From Chitinophagaceae bacterium (GTDB lineage: Bacteria > Bacteroidota > Bacteroidia > Chitinophagales > Chitinophagaceae), in assembly GCA_025360525.1 (NCBI GenBank), contig JANYCA010000103.1, positions 1-50,099 on the forward strand: a stretch of 50,099 nt of DNA. The letters are read 5' to 3'. Shown here in pieces: positions 24,801-33,011 of this stretch. The notes below the pieces were generated by a model that saw only the letters and a list, made by a program, of their open reading frames with translations, ran no database searches and had not been told where the DNA came from. Both the position numbers and the translations under genes were made by a program. The first letter of the stretch is position 1. Every line of letters starts with the position of its first letter.

Positions 24801-26204
24801 ATGAAAATTGCTTTCCATGGAGCAGCACGTACAGTAACCGGCTCCAAACACCTTCTCACACTTACTAACGGCAAAAAATATTTACTCGATTGCGGCATGT
24901 TTCAAGGCATGGGAAAAGATACGGACGCTATGAACAGGGTTTGGGGGTTTAATCCTGCCGAAGTTGATTTTCTCATTTTATCACATGCTCATATTGACCA
25001 CAGCGGGCTTATTCCTAAGCTGGTAAAAGATGGTTTTGACGGTAAAATTTTTTGTACGCCAGCCACCAAAGCCTTAACGGCTGTGCTGCTGGAAGACTCC
25101 GCCGGAATACAGGAAAATGATGTTAAATATGAAAACAAACAACGGGCACAACAGGGCCTACCATACCTTCGACCGTTGTACGAAACGCAGGATGCAATTA
25201 ATGCTATGAGGAATTTTGTGGAGGTGGAATATGGCAACTGGTACAGCATTGATGAGAACATAGATTTGATGTACACCGATGCCGGCCATATAATTGGCAG
25301 CGCTGCTGTGCATTTAAAAATTAAGGAAAACGGGCTTGTAAAACGCCTTACTTTTAGTGGTGATGTTGGCCGGTACAGGGATGCTATTTTACGGTCGCCA
25401 GAAGTTTTTCCGCAGGCAGATTTTATTTTATTGGAATCTACCTATGGCAACAGCCTGCATGATTTAAATACTACAACACCCGATTTGTTGTTGCACTGGA
25501 TAGAAAAAGCCTGTCTGCAAAAAAAAGGCAAGCTGATAATACCTGCATTTAGTGTGGGTCGCACACAGGAAATTTTATATTCGTTGAATCAATTGGAACT
25601 TGAGCGGAGATTACCCGACCTGGATTATTTTGTTGACTCGCCCCTGAGTGTTGAAGCAACGCAGCTTGTAAAAAGTTATCCAACCTATTTCAATAATACG
25701 ATACAAAAAATTTTAAAAGTTGATGAAGATCCATTTGGTTTTAAGGGATTGAAATTGGTGAAATCGGTAGACGAATCTAAAATGCTCAACTTTAAAAACG
25801 GGCCGTTGGTAATTATTTCTGCGAGTGGTATGGCGGATGCAGGCCGGGTAAAACATCATATCAGCAATAATATTGAAAGCAGCCGCAATACCATTTTATT
25901 CAGCGGCTATTGTGAACCACGGAGTGTGGGAGGCAAGCTTTTAAATGGCGTTAAGGAAATAAAACTATTCGGTGTAATTCATGAAGTAAATGCTGAAATA
26001 GCTGCTATCAGAAGCATGAGCGCCCATGGAGATTACGAAGACCTTTGCCAGTTTCTTGCATGCCAGGATCCTAAAAAAGTAGAACGCCTGTTTTTAGTAC
26101 ACGGCGAATACCAGGTGCAGCAGGCTTTTCAACAGCGGCTGTTGAACAAAGGTTTTTCTGATGTGGAAATTCCTGAAATGCATGCGGAGATAGGGTTGGG
26201 GTAG
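24801..26204 (+). CDS. MBL-fold beta-CASP metallo-hydrolase, RNA-processing type, 467 aa
   Basis: This belongs to the metallo-beta-lactamase superfamily of the CPSF/Integrator-like ribonuclease branch. The zinc motif HAHIDH is at residues 62-67; further ligands follow in DAGHIIGSAAV and FSGDVG. The beta-CASP insertion has IIPAFSVGRTQEILYSL and DSPLSVEATQLV, and the C-terminal RMMBL region has SAHGDYEDL and VHGEYQ. I chose the ATG at 24801 (MKIAFHGAARTVTGSKHLL), the usual start in the family; the frame from 24660 adds 47 hydrophobic residues out of keeping with a cytoplasmic nuclease. Its RNA targets are unknown. Confidence 0.9.
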   Translation: MKIAFHGAARTVTGSKHLLTLTNGKKYLLDCGMFQGMGKDTDAMNRVWGFNPAEVDFLILSHAHIDHSGLIPKLVKDGFDGKIFCTPATKALTAVLLEDSAGIQENDVKYENKQRAQQGLPYLRPLYETQDAINAMRNFVEVEYGNWYSIDENIDLMYTDAGHIIGSAAVHLKIKENGLVKRLTFSGDVGRYRDAILRSPEVFPQADFILLESTYGNSLHDLNTTTPDLLLHWIEKACLQKKGKLIIPAFSVGRTQEILYSLNQLELERRLPDLDYFVDSPLSVEATQLVKSYPTYFNNTIQKILKVDEDPFGFKGLKLVKSVDESKMLNFKNGPLVIISASGMADAGRVKHHISNNIESSRNTILFSGYCEPRSVGGKLLNGVKEIKLFGVIHEVNAEIAAIRSMSAHGDYEDLCQFLACQDPKKVERLFLVHGEYQVQQAFQQRLLNKGFSDVEIPEMHAEIGLG

Positions 26205-26638
26205 ATGTTCTGAGATGTAACTAAGGAGATGATAACTTTTTGAATGGTTATCATCGCTGTAAATGAACAAATTTTTAGAATAATTAATATAGTCCGCAAA
26301 AGCTTAACCAGATTAAAAAGACTCCATTTACTTCTTTGCCTTGATGCAAAGAAGTAACAAGAAAAATCAGGGCTTCATAAAAAAAGACTAAAAATTTAAA
26401 TGTCTGGCTAAAATGAAATTAGTTCAAATTTAAGTATTTGAATGAGCTTTGGTGCAACCTACGGGCAAATTGCAATTCCTTTCATCTGTAACATCAATTT
26501 CATTTCTTAACGCCAACCATTTAAATTTTCTTAATGTCTTTTTTATGAGGCCGACAAAGAGTATTCGACCTACGTTTATTATCGTATAGTTTTTTTAACA
26601 AAAAAAACGGGGCTGCGTTCGATTTTTTCTTCGCCTAT
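26205..26638. other. 434-bp gap between convergent genes, mostly intergenic repeat
   Basis: A 9-bp hairpin (GATGATAAC / GTTATCATC, 26228-26255) follows the metallo-hydrolase but has no T run. The rest is copy 3 of the dispersed repeat and an A/T-rich end reaching the stop codon of the M24 peptidase gene. Confidence 0.5.
26288..26584. repeat. Dispersed intergenic repeat, copy 3 (without hairpin modules)
   Basis: It aligns with copy 2 from TAGTCCGCAAA to GAGGCCGACAAA, but the three GC-rich palindromic modules are absent at exactly the places where copy 2 has them. Its own first hairpin is ACTTCTTTGC-CTTGAT-GCAAAGAAGT (26330-26355): the same CTTGAT loop as copy 2 with a different but fully paired stem. 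Confidence 0.8.
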
Positions 26639-27910
26639 TTACACAAAAGGTTTGCTAATGGAAGGGCTTGGTTGCGAAAACCATTTTGGCCCATCGGCAG
26701 TCATGTAGGCACAGTCTTCCAGTCTAATACCAAATTCGCCTGGGATTGAAATGGTAGGTTCAACGCTAAAACACATTCCTGCCTCAAACAATTTTTTATT
26801 GCCTTTCACCATATTGCCCCATTCGTGCCCATCCATCCCAATGCCATGGCCGGTGCGGTGTGGCAGGCCCGGCAGTTTATAGCCGGGCCCAAAACCAGCA
26901 TCAACAATAACTTTACGGGCGGCAGCATCTACCCCTTCGCAGGCTGCACCTATTTTTGCAGCAGCAAAACCGGCAGCCTGTGCTTGTTGCTCCAGGTTCC
27001 ATATTTCCAGTTGCCTTTTGGAAGGTTCACCAAACACGATGGTACGGGTTATATCAGAAGAGTAACCATGCACCCTGCATCCACAATCCATCAAAACAAT
27101 ATCACCCTTTTGTAAATTTTGGGGATGTATGCTGCCATGTGGAAATGCGGAAGATTCACCAAACAAGCAGAGTGCAAATTCAGGATCTCCACCCAATTGT
27201 CCCTGGGCTGCAGTTATGATAGCCGATAAATCACGGGGAGCCATGTCTTCTTTTAGCTGGCTGATGCCAATTTTTATGGCAGCTACGGTAATATCACTTG
27301 CCTTCTGCATCAGGGCAAGTTCGGCAGCAGATTTTATCATACGGCATGGTATCGTGATTCCATCTGCACTTACATAATTTAAATGAGGCGCTTCTTTTCT
27401 TATTCCATCCATAACAAAAAAGCGCATCCGCTCTTCTATGCCAATGGTTCCGGCAGTAATGCCTGCAGTAGCAAAAACAGTGGTAATTAATTTGTAAGGA
27501 CTTTCATCTTCCTGCCATGCGTACACCTCTTTTCCGATGCTGATCAGTTCCCGAAAACGGGCTTCTTCAAAACCAGGACAAACATATTTAACGGATCCCT
27601 TTGCCGGTATTATAGCCACCATTGTTCTTTCGCTTGGCCCCCAACTAATGCCGGTAAAATATTCCAGTGTGGTGCCTGAATCTAACACGATGGCGCTTAT
27701 TTGGTTGGCGGTCATCAGGCGCTGTGCCTTTGCAATTCTTTCCGCTCGTTCCTGCACAGTTATGGGTTTCACTTCATCCGCCATATTCTTCAGTTCATTT
27801 ATAGTAATGACACTGCCCGCTTTTGCAGAACTGCTAAAACCAATACCGCTAATAATGCCAGTACCCGCCATTGTAGCAAATCGCAGGAAGTTTCTTCTTT
27901 TAAGACTCAT
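26639..27910 (-). CDS. M24 peptidase (Xaa-Pro aminopeptidase-like) with Tat signal, 423 aa
   Basis: This is a pita-bread-fold metallopeptidase that removes N-terminal residues, usually before proline. The N-terminus has a twin-arginine motif, KRRNFLRFA, and a short hydrophobic stretch ending near AKA (about residue 31), so a folded enzyme is likely exported by Tat. An N-terminal creatinase-like domain is followed by the catalytic domain. Its metal-ligand segments are IVLMDCGCRVHGYSSDITRT, HRTGHGIGMDGHEW, CFSVEPTIS and GIRLEDCAYM. All five ligand positions appear to be present. It converges with the metallo-hydrolase gene and has tRNA-Glu upstream on the same strand. Confidence 0.9.
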   Translation of the reverse strand: MSLKRRNFLRFATMAGTGIISGIGFSSSAKAGSVITINELKNMADEVKPITVQERAERIAKAQRLMTANQISAIVLDSGTTLEYFTGISWGPSERTMVAIIPAKGSVKYVCPGFEEARFRELISIGKEVYAWQEDESPYKLITTVFATAGITAGTIGIEERMRFFVMDGIRKEAPHLNYVSADGITIPCRMIKSAAELALMQKASDITVAAIKIGISQLKEDMAPRDLSAIITAAQGQLGGDPEFALCLFGESSAFPHGSIHPQNLQKGDIVLMDCGCRVHGYSSDITRTIVFGEPSKRQLEIWNLEQQAQAAGFAAAKIGAACEGVDAAARKVIVDAGFGPGYKLPGLPHRTGHGIGMDGHEWGNMVKGNKKLFEAGMCFSVEPTISIPGEFGIRLEDCAYMTADGPKWFSQPSPSISKPFV

Positions 27911-28169
27911 ATAAATTGATTGAGGTGAATTTTAATTTGTTTTAAAGTTAGGGGTTTATCTATTGATTGGCAAGAAGTGAAAGTTGATCAGGTTGATGCT
28001 CGTTTATTGTTTTTGATTAGATGGTTTTAAACAATGAAATACCAGTAAATACCCCGGAGCCTTTGGGTAACAGCCCTGTAACAAAATTTGACAAAACAAG
28101 GGCTATTTAAAAGAAGTAGAAATAAAGGCTGATAACTAAAACCTTTACTGGATGCTGATTTACAGGCAC

Positions 28170-28196
28170 AAAAAAGCCCCGATAAATCGGGGCTTT
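28170..28196 (-). terminator. Intrinsic terminator of the tRNA-Glu gene
   Basis: A 10-bp perfect GC-rich stem (AAAGCCCCGA / TCGGGGCTTT) with a 4-nt loop is followed on the minus strand by six T. It begins two bases after the 3' end of the tRNA. Confidence 0.9.
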
Positions 28197-28197
28197 G

Positions 28198-28269
28198 TAC
28201 CACGTACGGGATTCGAACCCGTGATTCCTCCGTGAAAGGGAGGCGTCTTAACCCCTTGACCAACGCGGC
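28198..28269 (-). tRNA. tRNA-Glu (anticodon TTC)
   Basis: Read on the minus strand the cloverleaf is complete. The acceptor stem is GCCGCGT paired with ACGTGGT (two G-T pairs). The anticodon stem is CCTCC / GGAGG around CTTTCAC with anticodon TTC, and the T arm is CGGGTTCGAATCCCG. The discriminator is A and CCA is not encoded. It stands alone, 111 bp after trmD on the same strand, with its own terminator. Confidence 0.95.
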
Positions 28270-28380
28270 GTTTCCGTTTAAGGACGGCAAAGATAACGGT
28301 CGTGAGTTTTTCAGCCAAATATTTTAAGAAGAATACTCAATTATTTTTTTTGTTGATAAAAAGCTCGTAGCTCAAAGCTC

Positions 28381-29073
28381 TCAGAGCTCCCCAAGCTCCC
28401 CCTCCAATAAATCCGGCCTGCGTTCCTTTGTTCGCTGCAGGCTTTGCTCATCCCGCCAGGCTTCTATTTTTGCATGATTACCACCCATTAAAACTTCAGG
28501 TACTTTCCATCCCCTGAATTCCTCGGGCCTTGTATATACCGGCGCTGATAATAAATTATCCTGGAAAGAATCTGTTAAGGCAGATGTTTCGTTATTCAGC
28601 ACGCCCGGTATCAACCTGCCGATAGCATCGGTAACAACCGCTGCTGCCAATTCGCCGCCACTGAGTACATAATCCCCAATGGAAATTTCTTTGGTAATAA
28701 AATGATCTCTCACCCGTTGGTCGATGCCTTTGTAGTGACCGCAAATGAGCAATAAATTATTTTTAAGGGAAAGATAATTGGCCATTTTTTGGTTGAAGGT
28801 TTCTCCATCCGGCGTTAAAAAAATCACTTCATCATACGGGGTGTTTTTTTGCAAACTTTCTATGGCATTTACCAATGGTTCTATCATCATTACCATACCT
28901 GCTCCTCCGCCAAACTGGTAATCATCCACCTGCGCACGGGTGTAAGTAGTATATTCCCTGAGGTTGATTACGTTTACCTGCAGCAATCCTTTATCACTGG
29001 CACGTTTCATAATAGAATGAGCAAAGGGGCTTTCCAACAAAGCCGGCACCACAGATATTATGTCAATCTTCAT
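28381..29073 (-). CDS. trmD: tRNA (guanine-N1)-methyltransferase
   Basis: TrmD methylates G37 next to the anticodon of several tRNAs, which prevents frameshifting. The 230-residue protein has the start [13 protein letters not shown], the conserved [16 protein letters not shown] region, HYKGIDQRV, and the knotted SAM-binding part [20 protein letters not shown], then the C-terminal [10 protein letters not shown] substrate segment. The last residues (LLEGELGEL) come from a small tandem repeat of GAGCTC-like units that runs past the stop codon. It is not accompanied by rpsP, rimM or rplS, with which it is grouped in many other bacteria. Confidence 0.95.
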   Translation of the reverse strand: MKIDIISVVPALLESPFAHSIMKRASDKGLLQVNVINLREYTTYTRAQVDDYQFGGGAGMVMMIEPLVNAIESLQKNTPYDEVIFLTPDGETFNQKMANYLSLKNNLLLICGHYKGIDQRVRDHFITKEISIGDYVLSGGELAAAVVTDAIGRLIPGVLNNETSALTDSFQDNLLSAPVYTRPEEFRGWKVPEVLMGGNHAKIEAWRDEQSLQRTKERRPDLLEGELGEL

Positions 29074-29153
29074 GCTGCAAATTTAATTAACAAAAGCCAT
29101 CAATAATGCTAACGCATTTCAGGAAAAGTGGAGGATATATTTATTGTAATTTT

Positions 29154-29537
29154 TTAGCTGCCGGTAAAACCATCCAGGTCTCTTTTGTCTTTTTTGGTTG
29201 GCCTGCCTTGTTTACTCATTCGTTTTCCGGTATTAAAAACAGCCGCCTGAAATTTTATCCGGTCTAATTCTTCCGGAGGAGTTATGTCCTGGTAATTATT
29301 AACTGCTTCACTGTACTGTACCCGGTGATCCAGCAGGGCCGTAACTTTTATTACCCAGCGCTTGGCTTCTGTCTTTACTTCATATTCATCACCAACATGT
29401 ACGTTTCTTGATGCTTTTATATTATCTCCGTTGCATTTTACTTTGCTTTTATCACATGCATCTGCGGCCTGGCTTCTTGTTTTAAAAAGCCGGATGGCCC
29501 ACAGGTATTTATCAATCCGTAGTTTTTCTGTTTCCAT
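29154..29537 (-). CDS. S4-domain RNA-binding protein (Hsp15/HslR-like), 127 aa
   Basis: Small proteins of this group bind RNA through a single S4 domain; the E. coli homologue Hsp15 rescues stalled 50S subunits with attached nascent chains. Here the S4 domain covers about residues 5-65, with RIDKYLWAIRLFKTRSQAADA, KVKCNGDNIKAS and VHVGDEYEV. The remaining part is basic and ends in SKQGRPTKKDKRDLDGF, a tail typical for HslR-like proteins. It lies 80 bp upstream of trmD on the same strand, and both work on RNA, so co-transcription is plausible. Confidence 0.85.
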   Translation of the reverse strand: METEKLRIDKYLWAIRLFKTRSQAADACDKSKVKCNGDNIKASRNVHVGDEYEVKTEAKRWVIKVTALLDHRVQYSEAVNNYQDITPPEELDRIKFQAAVFNTGKRMSKQGRPTKKDKRDLDGFTGS

Positions 29538-29547
29538 TTGGTAAAAA

Positions 29548-29581
29548 TAAAAAAAGCAGGTAAGATAAATTACCTGCTTTT
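29548..29581 (-). terminator. Intrinsic terminator of the TonB-dependent receptor gene
   Basis: A 12-bp perfect stem (29552-29563 with 29570-29581) and a 6-nt loop continue into a T run on the minus strand, 20 bp after the receptor's stop codon. Confidence 0.85.
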
Positions 29582-29600
29582 AAAATTAAGTTTATTTTAT

Positions 29601-32600
29601 TTAAAAGATGTACCGTAAACCGAACTGCATCTGCCATCTTGAAGGCAAATCCGGACTGGCAATAAATGTTTCTTTTAAAGATGGATCAAACTGGTATTTA
29701 CCATCAGCATAGGAGATAGGTTGAAAGTATCCGGATTGGCTGGCATATTTTCTAACACCCCATTTGCTGCTAATCATGTTTCCCAGGTTTACAAAATCCA
29801 AACTGAATTGAACCGTGTTGATTTTATTTTTCATTTTAAAATTAAAATCTTGTAAAATTCTTAAATCCATCTGCCCAAACCACGGAGTTTCGGCTGCATA
29901 TTTTTCTGTGTTATACCCACGGCGGCTGCTTAAATATTTGTCTTGTGAAATAAAGCTTTTAAAGGCAGTTCTTTGTGCCGCTTCGTTTTGTACAATTCCA
30001 TTTACATCAGTTAAAGGTGCAAAAGACATTACATCTATTTCGCTGTTTTTTGGTACATACATCAAATCGTTGGTAGCAGTACCATCGTTATTAATATCTC
30101 CGCCATATACATAGGCAAAACGATTGCCACTTGTCCAGTTGCTAAAAAATGAAATAGTGGTAGCATACTTGCCTTTACTATATTCATATTTTTTAATACC
30201 GGCCAGTACAAAACGATGCGTATTACCATACAATGAACGGCTGTTGATTGCTTCATTCGCATTGTTTAAAATCGGGTTACGGTCAAATGCATCGCTACTT
30301 ATTTCAGCTGAAATTGAACTGGCATCTGTTGCTACTAAATAGTTGTATGATCCAGTTAAAAATAAATTATTACTAAATGATTGTTGTACAGAAAAACTGG
30401 TATTAAATTGATAGCCTGCTTTTGTATTGGTAAATACATAAGCATTGGCAGTGCCTTTATCAGTGGCTTTGTAAACAGCCCTTGTATCGCCTGTTCCTGA
30501 GTTTAAAGAGCCTGTTGGTGTGCCTAAATTATAATTACGAACCATCATTGCATTTACATCTTTTGAGTAAGAAACATCTACCGTAAAAATAGTTCCTGTT
30601 GCCGCCTTAATATCTGCACCAATATTGGTACGCCATATTTGTGGCCATTTAAAATTAGCAGCAGTACTATTATAAAAAAACGAATAGGGATTACCAATAT
30701 GGTTGCCTAACCATACAAATGGAAAGCGACCAGTAAACAAACCAGACCCGCCCCTGAGCTGAAAAGATTTATCATTTTTAACATCCCAGTTAAAACCAAC
30801 ACGGGGAGAAAACAGCGGTTTGCTGGAAGGCAATCTTGTATTATCTAATTGCTTACCTACGCCATTGGTTACCGGTTGCCCATGCTCATCAAACAGGGTA
30901 AGGTTATCGTTGTTTGGTAAGGTGGGCGAATTGGTTGTACCATCAGGCTGTACAAATCTTGAATTGCTATACTTGGGTATATCCATCCTGATACCATAAG
31001 TTAATCTAAAATTATCATTAACCTTCCATTCATCCTGTATGTAGGTAGAAATTTGTGCAACCGTTAAATAGTACCAGCTCCATTTATCATTTTTCGCTGC
31101 AGCTCTGGCTCCATTTACATCTACATCAAGCGGATATCCCCGCACTCCAAATTGAGGGAAGCGGAAAACATAACCTCCACTTACTGGCACGCTATCTTTA
31201 AAAGTTTGTATATCGGCATCACTGAATAAAGTGGGGCCATACCCTGTAAGATTAAAGGAGTTACCAAATTTAAAACTTTCATAAGACGCACCTATTGTAA
31301 TGGTGTGCCTGGGTAAAATAATATTGAAATTATTGGTTACCTGCAGTGCATCCTGGTTGAGGCGATTGTTGATGGAGAATGGTTCATTACCAGCCACAAT
31401 ATACATGGTGCTGTATTTGGTGATATTCAACACAGGGAAAGGTGTGGAAGCTGCCGTACGGCTGTCACGGAAAGTAGTAAATACGCCCCTTAGTTTATTG
31501 GCAAATTTGCTTCCAAAACTTGATTTTAATTCAGCTCCAAAGGAATGCAATTTGTTTTCAATTTCGTAACCGGAGTTTTTAAACTGCATCGTTGTATAAT
31601 CGGGCCCACGGCGACGGATAGCATTTGGATGGGCAGGTTTTTCTTTGGTTGCCTGCAGTCCGTTATAGGTGAAGGATAGTGAATTGTTGTTGTTGATAAC
31701 CCAATCTAATTTTGCTAACCATTTGTAATTTTTCTGCTGAAGGTTATAACCCTGATAAGCACCTGTTTCGTAACCAAATTTGCTTTTTAAGATAGAGCTT
31801 ACAGCAATTAAATCAGATTCAAGTACCCTGGATGTATTGTTGTTGCCCGCATTACTGGCGTTTCTTGCAACATAACTACTTGCTGCATCTTCTCTTTGCT
31901 CCGTTTCGAAATTAGCAAAGTAAAATAGTTTGTTTTTTTTGATGGCACCCCCTACGGAAAAACCGGCTTGTAATTGTGTTAGGTTTGGAACTGCAATTTT
32001 ACTACCGTCAACTTTTTTACCGGTAAGGCCCTGGTTGCGGTAAAAGCCATAAACTGTTCCTGCAAAATTATTGGTACCGGATTTTGTAACGGTGTTAATA
32101 CCAGCACCAGTAAAGCCCGCCTGTGTTACATCATACGGTGCAATGTTTACCTGTATTTGGTCAATTGCATCTAGAGATACTGGTTGAGATCCAGTTTGGC
32201 CACCGGGAGTTGGAGCATCTAATCCAAATGGGTTATTAAAAACAGCCCCATCCAGGGAGTAATTATTGTATTGACCATTTCTTCCGGCAAAAGAGGTTCC
32301 ATTGTAAGTGGCAGAAGCTGAAGGTGTAAGCCTGGTAAAATCATCTGCCGACCTTGAAATGGTGGGTAATTGCCTTAATTGTTTACTACTGATATTGGTT
32401 GAAGCACCGGTTCTTTTATTGTCAAATATTTTTGACCTGGTGCTGATCGTAACGGTTTGAAGACCTACTTCATTATTGATGAGGATAAAATCTACTGCAG
32501 TGTTTTGACCTAATTCCAGCGAAATATTATCTTCAGCTTTTTCCCGGTAACCGGTAAAGCTTACGGTTACTTTATAGGGTCCTCCTACTCTTAAGTTGGG

Positions 32601-32813
32601 CACTAAAAAGCTACCATTCGATTGGGTAGTGGTTACCTTGTTAATACCAGCATTTGCATAGGATATCTTTACGGTTGCTCCTGCAAGGCCTTTACCTTCT
32701 GCATTTAAGATATTGCCGCTAAGGCTGGCAGTGGTAACCTGTGATGATGCTTTAAAGCCAAAAATTGAAAAGAATAGCATAATCAATATGCTTGTTATTT
32801 TTTTCAGGTTCAT
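29601..32813 (-). CDS. TonB-dependent receptor, Oar-like, 1070 aa
   Basis: This is an outer-membrane beta-barrel. A signal peptide (about residues 1-24, cut after ASS) is followed by a carboxypeptidase-regulatory-like domain (about 28-115, GNILNAEGKGLAGATVKIS). A plug domain comes next, with the conserved IQVNIAPYDVTQAGFTGAGINTVTKSG stretch split around residue 230, and then a long barrel that ends in an aromatic residue (LRYIF), as needed for outer-membrane insertion. The plug and length match Oar-type receptors, not SusC: no SusD gene lies next to it. The substrate is unknown; protein or peptide transport has been proposed for Oar relatives. It is framed by its own promoter-like element and terminator. 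Confidence 0.9.
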   Translation of the reverse strand: MNLKKITSILIMLFFSIFGFKASSQVTTASLSGNILNAEGKGLAGATVKISYANAGINKVTTTQSNGSFLVPNLRVGGPYKVTVSFTGYREKAEDNISLELGQNTAVDFILINNEVGLQTVTISTRSKIFDNKRTGASTNISSKQLRQLPTISRSADDFTRLTPSASATYNGTSFAGRNGQYNNYSLDGAVFNNPFGLDAPTPGGQTGSQPVSLDAIDQIQVNIAPYDVTQAGFTGAGINTVTKSGTNNFAGTVYGFYRNQGLTGKKVDGSKIAVPNLTQLQAGFSVGGAIKKNKLFYFANFETEQREDAASSYVARNASNAGNNNTSRVLESDLIAVSSILKSKFGYETGAYQGYNLQQKNYKWLAKLDWVINNNNSLSFTYNGLQATKEKPAHPNAIRRRGPDYTTMQFKNSGYEIENKLHSFGAELKSSFGSKFANKLRGVFTTFRDSRTAASTPFPVLNITKYSTMYIVAGNEPFSINNRLNQDALQVTNNFNIILPRHTITIGASYESFKFGNSFNLTGYGPTLFSDADIQTFKDSVPVSGGYVFRFPQFGVRGYPLDVDVNGARAAAKNDKWSWYYLTVAQISTYIQDEWKVNDNFRLTYGIRMDIPKYSNSRFVQPDGTTNSPTLPNNDNLTLFDEHGQPVTNGVGKQLDNTRLPSSKPLFSPRVGFNWDVKNDKSFQLRGGSGLFTGRFPFVWLGNHIGNPYSFFYNSTAANFKWPQIWRTNIGADIKAATGTIFTVDVSYSKDVNAMMVRNYNLGTPTGSLNSGTGDTRAVYKATDKGTANAYVFTNTKAGYQFNTSFSVQQSFSNNLFLTGSYNYLVATDASSISAEISSDAFDRNPILNNANEAINSRSLYGNTHRFVLAGIKKYEYSKGKYATTISFFSNWTSGNRFAYVYGGDINNDGTATNDLMYVPKNSEIDVMSFAPLTDVNGIVQNEAAQRTAFKSFISQDKYLSSRRGYNTEKYAAETPWFGQMDLRILQDFNFKMKNKINTVQFSLDFVNLGNMISSKWGVRKYASQSGYFQPISYADGKYQFDPSLKETFIASPDLPSRWQMQFGLRYIF

Positions 32814-32835
32814 AAATTTGTTAGTTTAGTTAGTG

Positions 32836-32843
32836 CAAAAATA
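32836..32843 (-). promoter_or_regulatory. -7 element (TATTTTTG) of the receptor gene
   Basis: An exact TAnnTTTG octamer on the minus strand lies 22 bp before the start codon. The nearest TTTG upstream is 24 nt away, somewhat beyond the usual spacer. Confidence 0.5.
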
Positions 32844-32961
32844 GTTGATTACATAACTTTAATTTAACAAAAGAGATTTATATTTTTAATATTTAACTAA
32901 TGTTTCATTTTGAATTTTGAGCGCAAAAGCTTAAATGGAACGATCCTGAAATTTTTCCAAT

Positions 32962-32989
32962 AAAAAAACCGAAGGTTAAGCTTCGGTTT
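32962..32989 (-). terminator. Intrinsic terminator of the M20 dipeptidase gene
   Basis: A 9-bp stem (AAACCGAAG / CTTCGGTTT) with a 6-nt loop is followed by four more T on the minus strand, 22 bp beyond the stop codon. Confidence 0.9.
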
Positions 32990-33011
32990 CAAAATGCACT
33001 GATTTTATTAT

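Noticed and set aside
28027..28290. Minus-strand open frame of 87 codons
   Set aside because: It covers the tRNA-Glu gene and its terminator, so the peptide is an artefact of RNA-gene sequence.
29601..32813. SusC-type receptor of a polysaccharide utilisation locus
   Set aside because: There is no SusD gene, no glycoside hydrolase nearby, and the plug sequence is of the Oar type.
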